In this document: positions 1-5,226 of the stretch, one piece after another
Layout of the letters: every line of letters starts with the position of its first letter
How positions within the stretch are numbered: position 1 is the stretch's first letter
Origin: Gemmataceae bacterium
GTDB taxonomy: Bacteria; Planctomycetota; Planctomycetia; Gemmatales; Gemmataceae
NCBI GenBank assembly: GCA_947474875.1
Contig: CANJKY010000167.1
Span: forward strand, 1 to 7,360
Length of the DNA: 7,360 bases
Direction of reading: 5' to 3'
Notes under the pieces: model-generated
What the model saw: the letters and a program-made list of their open reading frames with translations, nothing else
What the model was told of the DNA's origin: nothing
Database searches by the model: none
Position numbers and translations under genes: made by a program

Positions 1-33
1 ACACGGCGTGTGCGGACCACACTGGGAAAGCGT

Positions 34-639
34 ATGCACCTCGAACCGACCCCGCAGAACGCCCTGGACGTGTACCACCAACTCGTCGGTTTGGTCACCC
101 CGCGGCCGATCGCCTGGGTGACGACCGTGTCGCCGGCCGGGGTGGTCAACCTGGCCCCGTTCAGCTTCTTCAACACGTTCGGGGCGAACCCACCGGTGGT
201 GGTGTTCTCGCCCACGAACAAGCGGGACGGGTCGAAGAAGGACACCCTGCGGAACTTGGAGGCGAGCGGCGAGTTCGTGGTGAACGTCTCGGTCGCGGCG
301 CTGGCCGAAAAGGTGAACCTGACCTCGAAAGAACTGCCGGCGGATCAGAGCGAGATCGAACTGGCCGGGCTGCACACCACCCCGAGCGTGAGGGTGAAGC
401 CGCCGCGGGTGACGGAAACCCCCGCCGCACTGGAGTGCAAGATGCTGCAAATCTTGCCGGTTGGCGGCGGGCCGATCTCGGCCAACCTGGTCATCGGTGA
501 AGTGGTGATGATCCACGTCTCGGACGAGGTGCTGGACGCGAACGGCCGCCCGGACCCGCGGAAGCTGAAGACGGTCGCCCGCCTCGGCGGGGACTTCTGG
601 TGCCACACGTCGGACCTGTTCGAGCTGAAGCGGCCGTAG
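34..639 (+). CDS. Flavin reductase-like FMN-binding protein (flavoredoxin/DIM6-NTAB family)
   Basis: The product is about 201 residues and looks like a cytoplasmic FMN-binding split-barrel protein of the flavin reductase-like family (COG1853 type). Seen: RPIAWVTTVS at residues 24-33, NLAPFSFFN at 39-47, PPVVVFSP at 53-60, SKKDTLRN at 67-74 and EFVVNV at 80-85. In this family these segments line the FMN phosphate and isoalloxazine pocket. The length is normal for a stand-alone family member. Members include NAD(P)H:flavin oxidoreductases and flavoredoxins, and the actual electron donor or partner cannot be told from sequence. I chose ATG 34 because GGGA at 24-27 lies 6 bases upstream and the homologous part begins right after it. 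A GTG at position 10 would add eight unremarkable residues. The gene converges on the small membrane gene, with 8 bases between the stops and no room for a terminator. Family call is firm, substrate unknown. Confidence 0.88.
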   Translation: MHLEPTPQNALDVYHQLVGLVTPRPIAWVTTVSPAGVVNLAPFSFFNTFGANPPVVVFSPTNKRDGSKKDTLRNLEASGEFVVNVSVAALAEKVNLTSKELPADQSEIELAGLHTTPSVRVKPPRVTETPAALECKMLQILPVGGGPISANLVIGEVVMIHVSDEVLDANGRPDPRKLKTVARLGGDFWCHTSDLFELKRP

Positions 640-647
640 ATAGCCGG

Positions 648-839
648 TCAGACCGTCCGACCGACGGCGAGGCCGAGGAACAGGCCGACGAGCGCCGCCC
701 CTAGGGACAGCCACGCCGGGTACCATGGCACCCCGTACTTGTCGGCCAGTTCGCGTTCGCTCATCATGAAGTCGCGGATGTTGATCTGCACGTAGCGGCG
801 GCAGGCGGGAGTAACGATCAGCCGGCGGACTTTGACCAT
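648..839 (-). CDS. Small single-span membrane protein, hypothetical (63 aa)
   Basis: I do not recognise a family. The 63-residue product has a basic, polar amino half (MVKVRRLIVTPACRRYVQIN) and a charged middle (MMSERELADKYG, residues 25-36). The carboxyl-terminal hydrophobic stretch is at about 41-60 (YPAWLSLGAALVGLFLGLAV), followed by only three residues. This looks like a tail-anchored or single-pass inner-membrane protein, probably with the amino end in the cytoplasm. Codons are mostly G/C-ending, as in the neighbouring genes. A GGGGG ribosome binding site sits 6 bases upstream of the ATG (plus-strand positions 846-850). The reading frame extends further upstream, but there it is low-complexity and overlaps a hairpin. 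An internal start at residue 25 or 26 is possible. The stop faces the flavin reductase stop across 8 bases. It has no domain and its function is unknown; expression should be confirmed. Confidence 0.62.
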   Translation of the reverse strand: MVKVRRLIVTPACRRYVQINIRDFMMSERELADKYGVPWYPAWLSLGAALVGLFLGLAVGRTV

Positions 840-853
840 GAACGACCCCCGGA

Positions 854-870
854 CCGGCCCCGAGGGCCGG
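854..870 (-). promoter_or_regulatory. Perfect GC hairpin in the leader of the small membrane gene
   Basis: CCGGCCC (854-860) and GGGCCGG (864-870) form a perfect 7-bp stem with a 3-base loop. In the minus-strand transcript it ends 3 bases before the G-run that serves as ribosome binding site for the 63-residue gene. It could modulate translation of that gene, or simply reflect the high GC content. No U-tract follows on either strand, so it is not an intrinsic terminator. Confidence 0.35.
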
Positions 871-903
871 CAATGACGGGTGGAATGAATAAGAGGTGTG
901 GGT

Positions 904-932
904 ACTGTAGTTCGGGCTGTCGCCGGATGCAA
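904..932 (-). promoter_or_regulatory. Weak sigma70-like promoter candidate for the small membrane gene
   Basis: Read on the minus strand, TTGCAT (932-927) and TACAGT (909-904) are separated by exactly 17 bases. They match the -35 and -10 consensus at 3/6 and 4/6 positions. Transcription would begin roughly 55-60 bases before the ATG at 839. This lies in the 194-base divergent region between the small membrane gene and the GNAT gene. No comparable pair was found for the GNAT gene; only a lone TAGGAT at 986-991 stands out. Matches this weak occur by chance, so this is a pointer only. Confidence 0.2.
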
Positions 933-1033
933 CGCCGAGTGTCCGCTCTCATCAGCCGCTCTAGATCCGTAGCAAATCGATCAAGTAGGATTTCTTCACC
1001 CCGCCTTCCGATTTCCGCACTCCGAGTTTCTCG

Positions 1034-1516
1034 ATGTTCCGTCCGACCACCCCGGCCGACACCCCCGCCCTGCTCGCCCTCACCACCGGCACCGGAGTGT
1101 TCAAGCCTCACGAAGTAGAGACACTGGAAGAGGTGCTGGACGACTTCCACCGCGAGGGGGCGGAATACGGGCACGTGTGCCTGACACTGGAGGACGGCGG
1201 GGCGGCGGTCGGGTTCGTGTACTTCTCTCCGGTGGCCATGACCGACCGGACGTGGGAGCTGTGGTGGATCGTGGTGGGCAAAGACCGTCAGGGCCGCGGG
1301 ACCGGGCGGTGGCTTCTGGATCGTGTCGAACAGCACATTGTGCAACTCGGCGGTCGGCTGCTGCTGATCGAAACCAGTTCCACCCCGCACTACGACCCGA
1401 CGCGGCGATTCTATCTGAACAACGGGTACACGCTGGCGGCGCAGATCGCGGACTTCTACTGCGACGGGGACGACAAGTGCGTGTTCAGGAAACGGCTGAA
1501 TGCGGTGGCGTCGTAG
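1034..1516 (+). CDS. GNAT-family N-acetyltransferase
   Basis: The 160-residue product is a soluble single-domain acetyltransferase that should transfer an acetyl group from acetyl-CoA to an amine. Seen: WELWWIVVGKDRQGRGTG at residues 74-91, containing motif A with Q86-G87-R88-G89-T90-G91, the pyrophosphate-binding turn of acetyl-CoA. It is followed by helix WLLDRVEQ, strand RLLLIETSS (108-116) and the motif B-like RRFYLNNGY (124-132). The amino part has GVFKPHEVETLEEVLDDF (21-38), and the ETSS plus Y-x-x-x-R-x-FY pattern is typical of one GNAT subgroup. I recall that subgroup sometimes neighbouring ATP-grasp ligases, but no ATP-grasp gene is seen here. The start at 1034 follows the family's expected beginning (MFRPTTPADTPALLAL); no good ribosome binding site precedes it. 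It appears to be transcribed alone. The acceptor substrate is unknown. Confidence 0.88.
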   Translation: MFRPTTPADTPALLALTTGTGVFKPHEVETLEEVLDDFHREGAEYGHVCLTLEDGGAAVGFVYFSPVAMTDRTWELWWIVVGKDRQGRGTGRWLLDRVEQHIVQLGGRLLLIETSSTPHYDPTRRFYLNNGYTLAAQIADFYCDGDDKCVFRKRLNAVAS

Positions 1517-1522
1517 GCGGGC

Positions 1523-1560
1523 GGGTGCCGTCGCCGGAACAACCGGACTGACCGGCACTC
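1523..1560 (+). terminator. Possible hairpin after the GNAT gene, no U-tract
   Basis: GTGCCG (1525-1530) pairs with CGGCAC (1553-1558), and a G-U and a G-C pair outside it extend the stem to 1523/1560. Inside, CCGG (1534-1537) can pair with CCGG (1543-1546) around the loop AACAA. The structure begins 6 bases after the GNAT stop, which suits a transcript end. No T-run follows, so it would have to work with a factor or merely protect the 3' end. Chance pairing is likely in such GC-rich DNA. Confidence 0.25.
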
Positions 1561-1723
1561 GGGTTGGGTGAGTCGCACGTTCCGCGCGCCCTCGGCGTCA
1601 AGGTGGGGCGGTGCGTTTCTCGATGATCGAGGCAGATGACGCGGTTCTCGCGGGTCGGCCGGTGGCCGATCCGGACGGCGCCGCCGCTCCCACCGCAGGG
1701 TCACACTCGATCGCTCAATTCCC

Positions 1724-1750
1724 CCGGCCTAGCAGAATTGGCTAAGCCGG
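1724..1750. repeat. Imperfect inverted repeat, 10-bp arms
   Basis: CCGGCCTAGC (1724-1733) and GCTAAGCCGG (1741-1750) are complementary at nine of ten positions, with a C-A mismatch between 1729 and 1745. The 7-base spacer is AGAATTG. It sits in the least GC-rich part of the upstream region of the HTH-receiver gene. It could be an operator half-site pair for a dimeric regulator, perhaps for autoregulation by that same gene, or an RNA hairpin. Neither can be decided from one copy. Confidence 0.3.
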
Positions 1751-1867
1751 CGAATCGACCGCGACCGAATAAATCCCCCGTCGGAGCCTCCGCCCCCCGT
1801 CGTCGCGTCGGCTGTGCGGTTGACCCCAACCGCCGCCCGCACGAGAGCCGCGTCAGGTTTCGCCGAA

Positions 1868-1895
1868 CCCCCCACCCCCCGGCCCCCCGCCGCCC
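1868..1895 (-). other. G-quadruplex-capable tract (C-runs on the plus strand)
   Basis: Three runs of six C (1868-1873, 1875-1880, 1883-1888) and one of three C (1893-1895) are separated by 1, 2 and 4 bases. The minus strand therefore carries four G-runs that fit the usual G3+ with 1-7 base loops rule. The plus strand could in principle form an i-motif. The tract lies about 120 bases upstream of the regulator gene start, in DNA that would be the template strand for it. Only the pattern is seen; folding is inferred. Confidence 0.45.
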
Positions 1896-2014
1896 GCGAA
1901 CACGGGCGAGAGGCGGCCCGGACCGCACGGCCCCCCCGCCCGATGGACTGGGCGGGAACCGCCGCGGACCGTCCGCTTGCCGGGGCGCGAGTTCGTAACG
2001 GAGTGCCCCAGGCC

Positions 2015-2590
2015 ATGAAAAAGGTGTTCACCACCGGGCAAGTCGCCAAGATTTGCAAAGTCGCCCCTCGCACGGTGTCCAAGTGGTTCGACAGCGGGCG
2101 GCTGAAGGGGTATCGTATCCCCGGCAGCCAGGACCGTCGCATCCCCCGCGAGCAGCTCATCCGGTTCCTGAAGGAATACGGCATGCCGCTGGGGGATCTG
2201 GAAGAAGAAGAGCTGCACAAGATCCTGCTCATCGGCACCGAGAAGCTGTTCAACGACCGCATCAAGGAACTGCTGCCGGAGAGCGAGGAGTTCAAGTACG
2301 AGTACGCCAGCAGCGGGTTCCAGGCGGGCAGCCTGGCGCACAGCTTCAACCCGGACTCGATCATCGTCGACCTGTCGCTCGGCCGCAGCGAGTCGATTCA
2401 GATCACCGCCAACCTGCGGAAGATCGAGTCGTACGCCGGCACGCTCATCATCGGCCTGGCTGGGGAGGACGAGGCCGAGCCGGAGAAGCTGAAGGAGTAC
2501 GGGTTCGACGACGTGTTCAAGAAGCCGTTCGACGTCGCCCTGCTGGGCGAGCGGATCAAGACGGTGGCCGAGGCCAAGCGGGAGGGCTGA
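2015..2590 (+). CDS. HTH DNA-binding protein fused to a degenerate response-regulator receiver domain
   Basis: The 191-residue product is a predicted cytoplasmic DNA-binding regulator. Residues 4-54 form a MerR/excisionase-type helix-turn-helix (FTTGQVAKICKVAPRTVSKW, then a GRLKGYRIPGSQDRRIP wing). Residues about 68-187 resemble a CheY-like receiver. An Asp at the phosphoacceptor place (D119 in SIIVDLSLG) and KP at 170-171 are kept. The usual acidic pair is G74-T75, followed by E76, and the switch Thr is A149, exactly 30 residues after D119 as in CheY. Phosphorylation by a classical kinase is therefore doubtful, and the domain may act as a dimerisation or ligand module. No histidine kinase gene is nearby. 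ATG 2015 is chosen because homology starts at once (MKKVFTTGQVAKIC). GGAG at 2000-2003 lies 11 bases upstream, a long but usable spacing. A strong terminator follows, so it is likely monocistronic. Such HTH-receiver hybrids are, to my knowledge, common in Gemmata-type planctomycetes. Confidence 0.9.
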   Translation: MKKVFTTGQVAKICKVAPRTVSKWFDSGRLKGYRIPGSQDRRIPREQLIRFLKEYGMPLGDLEEEELHKILLIGTEKLFNDRIKELLPESEEFKYEYASSGFQAGSLAHSFNPDSIIVDLSLGRSESIQITANLRKIESYAGTLIIGLAGEDEAEPEKLKEYGFDDVFKKPFDVALLGERIKTVAEAKREG

Positions 2591-2635
2591 TCCCCCATCG
2601 GCCCCCCGTGTGGTGAGGCGGGCGGTGTCCCCCTC

Positions 2636-2695
2636 CGCCGACCGACCGCGGTGTTCCGAGACGGATCTCGGCCCGCGGACCGGTCGGCGTCTTTT
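2636..2695 (+). terminator. Nested-hairpin intrinsic terminator of the HTH-receiver gene
   Basis: Three stems are stacked. CGCCGACCG (2636-2644) pairs with CGGTCGGCG (2681-2689), CCGCGG (2646-2651) with CCGCGG (2673-2678), and CCGAGA (2656-2661) with TCTCGG (2666-2671) around the loop CGGA. Together this is 21 base pairs broken by small internal loops. TCTTTT (2690-2695) follows directly. Hairpin plus short U-tract is the form of a rho-independent terminator, lying 45 bases after the regulator stop. The U-tract is short, so read-through into the permease gene is possible. Confidence 0.7.
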
Positions 2696-2720
2696 CGCGC
2701 GCCCGCCCGCTGGCTACAGT
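2692..2720 (+). promoter_or_regulatory. Candidate promoter of the MFS permease gene
   Basis: TACAGT (2715-2720) matches the -10 consensus at 4/6 positions. TTTTCG (2692-2697), 17 bases upstream, matches -35 at 3/6. The start of transcription would fall near 2727, leaving a leader of about 25 bases before ATG 2752. The proposed -35 overlaps the U-tract of the preceding terminator, a compact arrangement. Planctomycete promoters are loosely conserved, so this remains tentative. Confidence 0.35.
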
Positions 2721-2751
2721 GTGCCGGTTCACTCCCTCCCCGGCGCCGCAC

Positions 2752-4167
2752 ATGCCCTCCCCCGCCGTCCCCCGCTCCGGTTACCGGTTCGTCGTCCTCG
2801 GGCTGCTCTGCCTGCTGGCCATGATCACGTACATGGACCGGGCGGCGAACGGTAGTGCGAAGGCGGCCATCATGGCCGAGCTGAACGCCGACCTGCCGGA
2901 GGGGTCGAAGAAGTACGACACCGAGGACTTCTTCCTGGTGCTGATGGCGTTCCAGCTGGCCTACGCCATCTTCGAGGTGCCGTCCGGCTGGCTGGGCGAC
3001 ACCCGCGGGCCGCGGGCCACCCTGCTCCGCGTCGTGCTGTGGTGGACGGCGTTCGTCGCCCTCACCGGGTTCACGGGCACGACCCTGCCGGGCGGGGTGT
3101 ACGTCGGGTTCACCGCCCTGGTGGTCATCCAGTTCCTGTTCGGGGTGGGCGAGGCCGGTGCGTTCCCGAACATCGCCAAGGCGCTGTACAACTGGTTTCC
3201 GGCGGCCGACCGCGGGTTCGCCAAGAGCGCCATCTGGATGAGCGCCCGGCTGATGGGCGGCCTCACCCCGCTGGTGTGGGTGCTGGTTGTGGAACTCGGC
3301 GGGCTGACCTGGCGGGAGGCGATGTGGCTGTTCGCGGCGTCGGCCGCCGTGTGGTGCGGGGCGTTCTTCCTGGTGTTCACCAACAAGCCGGCCGACCACC
3401 CGAAGGTGAGCCCGGAGGAGTTGGCCCGCATTAACGCCGGGCGGACCGGCTCGACGACAGCGGTGACGGTCCCGTGGGGGAAGCTGGTGCGGTCGCGGAA
3501 TCTGTGGGCGGTGTGCCTCATGTACGTGGTCACCAACTTCTGCTGGTACTTCCTCATGTACAACCACCCGGGGGCGATGAAGAAGGAGTTCGCCGACTGG
3601 AACGCCACTCCGTTCGGGAAGATTCTGCTCGCCCTGCTGAGCGGCGCCCCGCTACTCGTCGGCATGTTCGGCTGCTTTTTCGGCGGAGTGCTGTCGGACC
3701 GGTACATCCGCCGCACCGGCGACCGCAAGTGGGGCCGGCGGCGGTACGGCATGATCGGGTACGGGCTGGCCGGGGTGTGCTACGTCCTGGCCATCGGCGG
3801 CAAGCTGGCCTTCCCCGGCAACCTGTGGGCGTTCGCCGTCCCGCTCATCCTGATGGGGTTCTGCAACGACCTGATCATGGCCCCGGCGTGGGCGGTGTGT
3901 CAGGACATCGGCGGCAAGTACGCGGCCACGGTGAGCGGGGCGATGAACATGTTCGGCAACCTGGTCGGGGCGGTGTCCGGCATCTTCGTCACCGGCATGA
4001 TCATGAAGGCGAACACGCTGGATGCCGGCCTGCCGACCGAGCGGATCGCCGACGCCGGGTACGTGATCTGTTTCGCACTGTACGCGGTGGTGTACTTCGC
4101 CGGCGTCGGCCTGTGGCTGCTGATCGATGCCACCAAGCCGGTGGTAGAGGAGGAGAAGACGGGCTGA
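2752..4167 (+). CDS. MFS permease, anion:cation symporter-like
   Basis: The 471-residue product is an inner-membrane major facilitator with about 12 hydrophobic segments, the first at 11-29. ITYMDRAANGSAKAAI (25-40) corresponds to the xYxDR start typical of the ACS family (hexuronate, phthalate and sugar-acid carriers). GWLGDTRGPR (79-88) is motif A between helices 2 and 3. GVGEAGAFPNIAKALYNWFP (131-150) is the helix 4-5 signature of that family. GGVLSDRYIRRTGDRKWGRRR (311-331) is the second-half motif A. The loop between helices 1 and 2 (residues 44-58, rich in D, E and K) is longer than usual. An organic anion carried with H+ or Na+ is the likely type of substrate; the exact one is unknown. 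ATG 2752 is preferred; GTG 2719 would overlap the candidate -10 box and add 11 residues without membrane features. No clear ribosome binding site is seen. A neighbouring catabolic enzyme that might reveal the substrate is absent. Confidence 0.88.
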   Translation: MPSPAVPRSGYRFVVLGLLCLLAMITYMDRAANGSAKAAIMAELNADLPEGSKKYDTEDFFLVLMAFQLAYAIFEVPSGWLGDTRGPRATLLRVVLWWTAFVALTGFTGTTLPGGVYVGFTALVVIQFLFGVGEAGAFPNIAKALYNWFPAADRGFAKSAIWMSARLMGGLTPLVWVLVVELGGLTWREAMWLFAASAAVWCGAFFLVFTNKPADHPKVSPEELARINAGRTGSTTAVTVPWGKLVRSRNLWAVCLMYVVTNFCWYFLMYNHPGAMKKEFADWNATPFGKILLALLSGAPLLVGMFGCFFGGVLSDRYIRRTGDRKWGRRRYGMIGYGLAGVCYVLAIGGKLAFPGNLWAFAVPLILMGFCNDLIMAPAWAVCQDIGGKYAATVSGAMNMFGNLVGAVSGIFVTGMIMKANTLDAGLPTERIADAGYVICFALYAVVYFAGVGLWLLIDATKPVVEEEKTG

Positions 4168-4181
4168 GTCGGTTGCCTTCC

Positions 4182-4243
4182 GTAGCCGCGAGCCAACGGC
4201 GAGCGAGTTCGGCATGACGCACTCGCCGTTGGCTCGCGGCTAC
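4182..4243. repeat. Perfect 22-bp inverted repeat between convergent genes (REP/MITE-like or bidirectional hairpin)
   Basis: The left arm 4182-4203 (begins GTAGCCGCGAGCC) and the right arm 4222-4243 (ends GGCTCGCGGCTAC) are complementary at all 22 positions, around an 18-base spacer. GCGAGT at 4203-4208 can alternatively pair with ACTCGC at 4221-4226, because GCGAG occurs twice in overlapping tandem in the left arm, so the structure has two registers. It lies 14 bases after the permease stop and 26 bases before the phosphoesterase stop. No T-run follows it on either strand; the AAAA at 4244-4247 belongs to the minus-strand terminator. A long perfect palindrome in a convergent gap is typical of REP-type repeats or of transcript-end hairpins. 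Whether it recurs in the genome cannot be seen here; no second copy exists in the window. Confidence 0.8.
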
Positions 4244-4269
4244 AAAAGCGCCGCCCGGCTCGCCGGCGG
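4244..4269 (-). terminator. Intrinsic terminator candidate for the metallophosphoesterase gene
   Basis: On the minus strand, immediately after the stop codon, CCGCC (4269-4265) pairs with GGCGG (4255-4251). GG/CC pair inside around the loop CGAG, leaving one unpaired G. CGC then TTTT (4247-4244) follow. The hairpin is compact and touches the stop codon. The large palindrome starts immediately beyond it and would give a second barrier. Confidence 0.45.
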
Positions 4270-5058
4270 TCACACCCCGACCGCCAGCGGCTGACGCCGC
4301 GTGATCTCGGCCGGGATTTCGACCGTGTCCATCAGCGCTTCCGCGTCGCTCACCTCCGGGGTGAACGTACACACCTCGATCACCCCGTCGGCCAGCGTCA
4401 GGTAGTGGCACGGGTTTTCCGTCCAACAACCGCTGTTGAAGTACGCCACCGGCCCGGCCGTGTCGGCGAGGGCGTGGTGGGTGTGCCCGCAGCACACCAC
4501 CTCGCACCCCCGCTTGTGAGCGTACTCCACAGCCCCGGATTTGATCTTGTCCGAGCAACGGAGGAACATCTTGCTCCGCCGTTTGGCCAGCTTGGCGAAG
4601 TGGTGCGAGCGGTCGAGCTTCTGCAGCCCGCGGTAGATGGTGTCCGCTACCCAAGTGGTGATCGGGTACCGATCGATGAACTGGTCGAACTGGTGGCCGT
4701 GCAGGAACAGCACCCGCTGCCCGCCGGACTCGACCACGATCTCCTCCACCACCGTCAGCCCGAGCAGGTGCGACACGATCTCGGCCGACCCGTCGTGGTT
4801 CCCGCACACCCACGTCACGTCGACGTCGTTCGACAATTTCCGCAACAGGCTGAGCACCTTCCAGTGCGACTTCTTCAGCCGGCGGAAGTCGATCGAGTCG
4901 AACACGTCGCCGTTCAGGACGAGTCGGCGGGCGGGGGTGCGGCCGTCGTGAATCGCCTCCAGGAACTCGACCAGGGCCTTCGCCTCACAGTTGTCCGACC
5001 CCAGGTGCAGGTCGGACAGGATGATGGCGTCCGGGATGGTCACGGGGTGGCTCACCAT
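4270..5058 (-). CDS. Metallophosphoesterase, LpxH-like (UDP-2,3-diacylglucosamine diphosphatase family)
   Basis: The 262-residue product has the complete calcineurin-like di-metal site in order: SDLHLGS (15-21, D16 and H18), GDVFD (50-54), CGNHD (85-89), HGHQFD (120-125) and CGHTHHA (190-196). The HG-x-QFD form and overall order fit the LpxH/YbbF-like branch. E. coli LpxH hydrolyses UDP-2,3-diacylglucosamine to lipid X in lipid A synthesis. At 262 residues it is slightly longer than E. coli LpxH, and the helical insert at about 140-175 is rich in K and R, which could favour contact with membrane lipids. Activity on lipid A precursors is inference; other phosphodiester or pyrophosphate substrates are possible. 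ATG 5058 is chosen because the core begins just after it. The frame is open back to a TTG at 5160, but that part is low-complexity. No clear ribosome binding site is seen. It is divergent from the GT4 gene and converges on the permease. Confidence 0.85.
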   Translation of the reverse strand: MVSHPVTIPDAIILSDLHLGSDNCEAKALVEFLEAIHDGRTPARRLVLNGDVFDSIDFRRLKKSHWKVLSLLRKLSNDVDVTWVCGNHDGSAEIVSHLLGLTVVEEIVVESGGQRVLFLHGHQFDQFIDRYPITTWVADTIYRGLQKLDRSHHFAKLAKRRSKMFLRCSDKIKSGAVEYAHKRGCEVVCCGHTHHALADTAGPVAYFNSGCWTENPCHYLTLADGVIEVCTFTPEVSDAEALMDTVEIPAEITRRQPLAVGV

Positions 5059-5155
5059 GGACGGGGTGGGTTTCGTATTCAGTTTGCGCCACTCATAAGG
5101 GGTTGGGCTGAGCGTTGCGTGAGGAGTAGGTGAAGAACCTGTAGCCGCACCCGGA

Positions 5156-5161
5156 TACAAT
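5156..5161 (+). promoter_or_regulatory. Candidate -10 box for the GT4 gene series
   Basis: TACAAT matches the -10 consensus at 5/6 positions and stands in the 168-base divergent gap, 65 bases before ATG 5227. At a 17-base spacing the upstream hexamer is AAGAAC, a poor -35, so this would be an extended or activator-dependent promoter if real. It resembles the TACAGT upstream of the permease gene. Confidence 0.35.
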
Positions 5162-5211
5162 CACGTGAAACACCCCGCCGGCCGCCCGGTATTCCCCCTG
5201 GCACCCATCGC

Positions 5212-5217
5212 GGAGAG
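5212..5217 (+). promoter_or_regulatory. Ribosome binding site that fixes the GT4 start
   Basis: GGAGAG lies 9 bases before ATG 5227. The in-frame TTG at 5218 directly abuts this site and cannot be served by it. The ATG is therefore the start, giving MRIVSVTAGAGG as the amino end. Confidence 0.7.
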
Positions 5218-5226
5218 TTGGCCGTC

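Larger units (their letters stand above)
1517..2014. other. 498-base non-coding stretch upstream of the HTH-receiver gene
   Basis: No convincing gene is seen on either strand. The open frame that continues upstream from the HTH gene (from 1814) translates into proline-, arginine- and alanine-rich sequence without family resemblance, the usual result of reading C-rich non-coding DNA. The stretch holds the hairpin after the GNAT gene, an imperfect inverted repeat at 1724-1750, and perfect 7-bp stems at 1816-1833 (GCGGTTG/CAACCGC, 4-base loop) and 1935-1956 (CCCGCCC/GGGCGGG, 8-base loop). It also contains the palindrome GCGGAC-C-GTCCGC at 1964-1976 and long C-tracts at 1868-1895. The relatively AT-rich part around 1734-1775 is a reasonable place for a promoter, but I see no well-spaced -35/-10 pair. 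It may be a long structured leader for the regulator gene. Confidence 0.5.

Noticed and set aside
963..991. Promoter for the GNAT gene using TAGGAT at 986-991
   Set aside because: The hexamer 17 bases upstream (AGATCC) has almost no match to a -35 element, so the lone -10-like hexamer is not enough.
1814..2014. Extension of the HTH-receiver gene upstream to 1814
   Set aside because: The added 67 residues are Pro-, Arg- and Ala-rich and cover the C-tracts and hairpins. Recognisable HTH sequence begins at the ATG at 2015, which has a GGAG upstream.
2398..3567. Long minus-strand open frame (389 codons) opposite the regulator and permease genes
   Set aside because: Its translation is His-, Arg-, Gly- and Pro-rich without any family pattern, and it lies opposite two well-recognised genes. 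It is the usual antisense shadow in GC-rich DNA.
4182..4243. Reading the palindrome as an insertion-sequence end or CRISPR unit
   Set aside because: There is one copy only, with no transposase gene, target-site duplication or spaced direct repeats nearby.
4001..4813. Minus-strand open frame (270 codons) overlapping the phosphoesterase in another frame
   Set aside because: It is an out-of-frame reading of the metallophosphoesterase, full of Arg, Gly and Ala, with no motif.
5141..5148. GTAGCCGC near the GT4 gene as a second copy of the palindrome arm
   Set aside because: Only eight bases match the arm and no inverted partner is present, which chance explains.
5059..5160. Longer amino end of the metallophosphoesterase from TTG 5160
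   Set aside because: The extra 34 residues have no signal peptide or family match and would occupy the divergent promoter region, so ATG 5058 is preferred.
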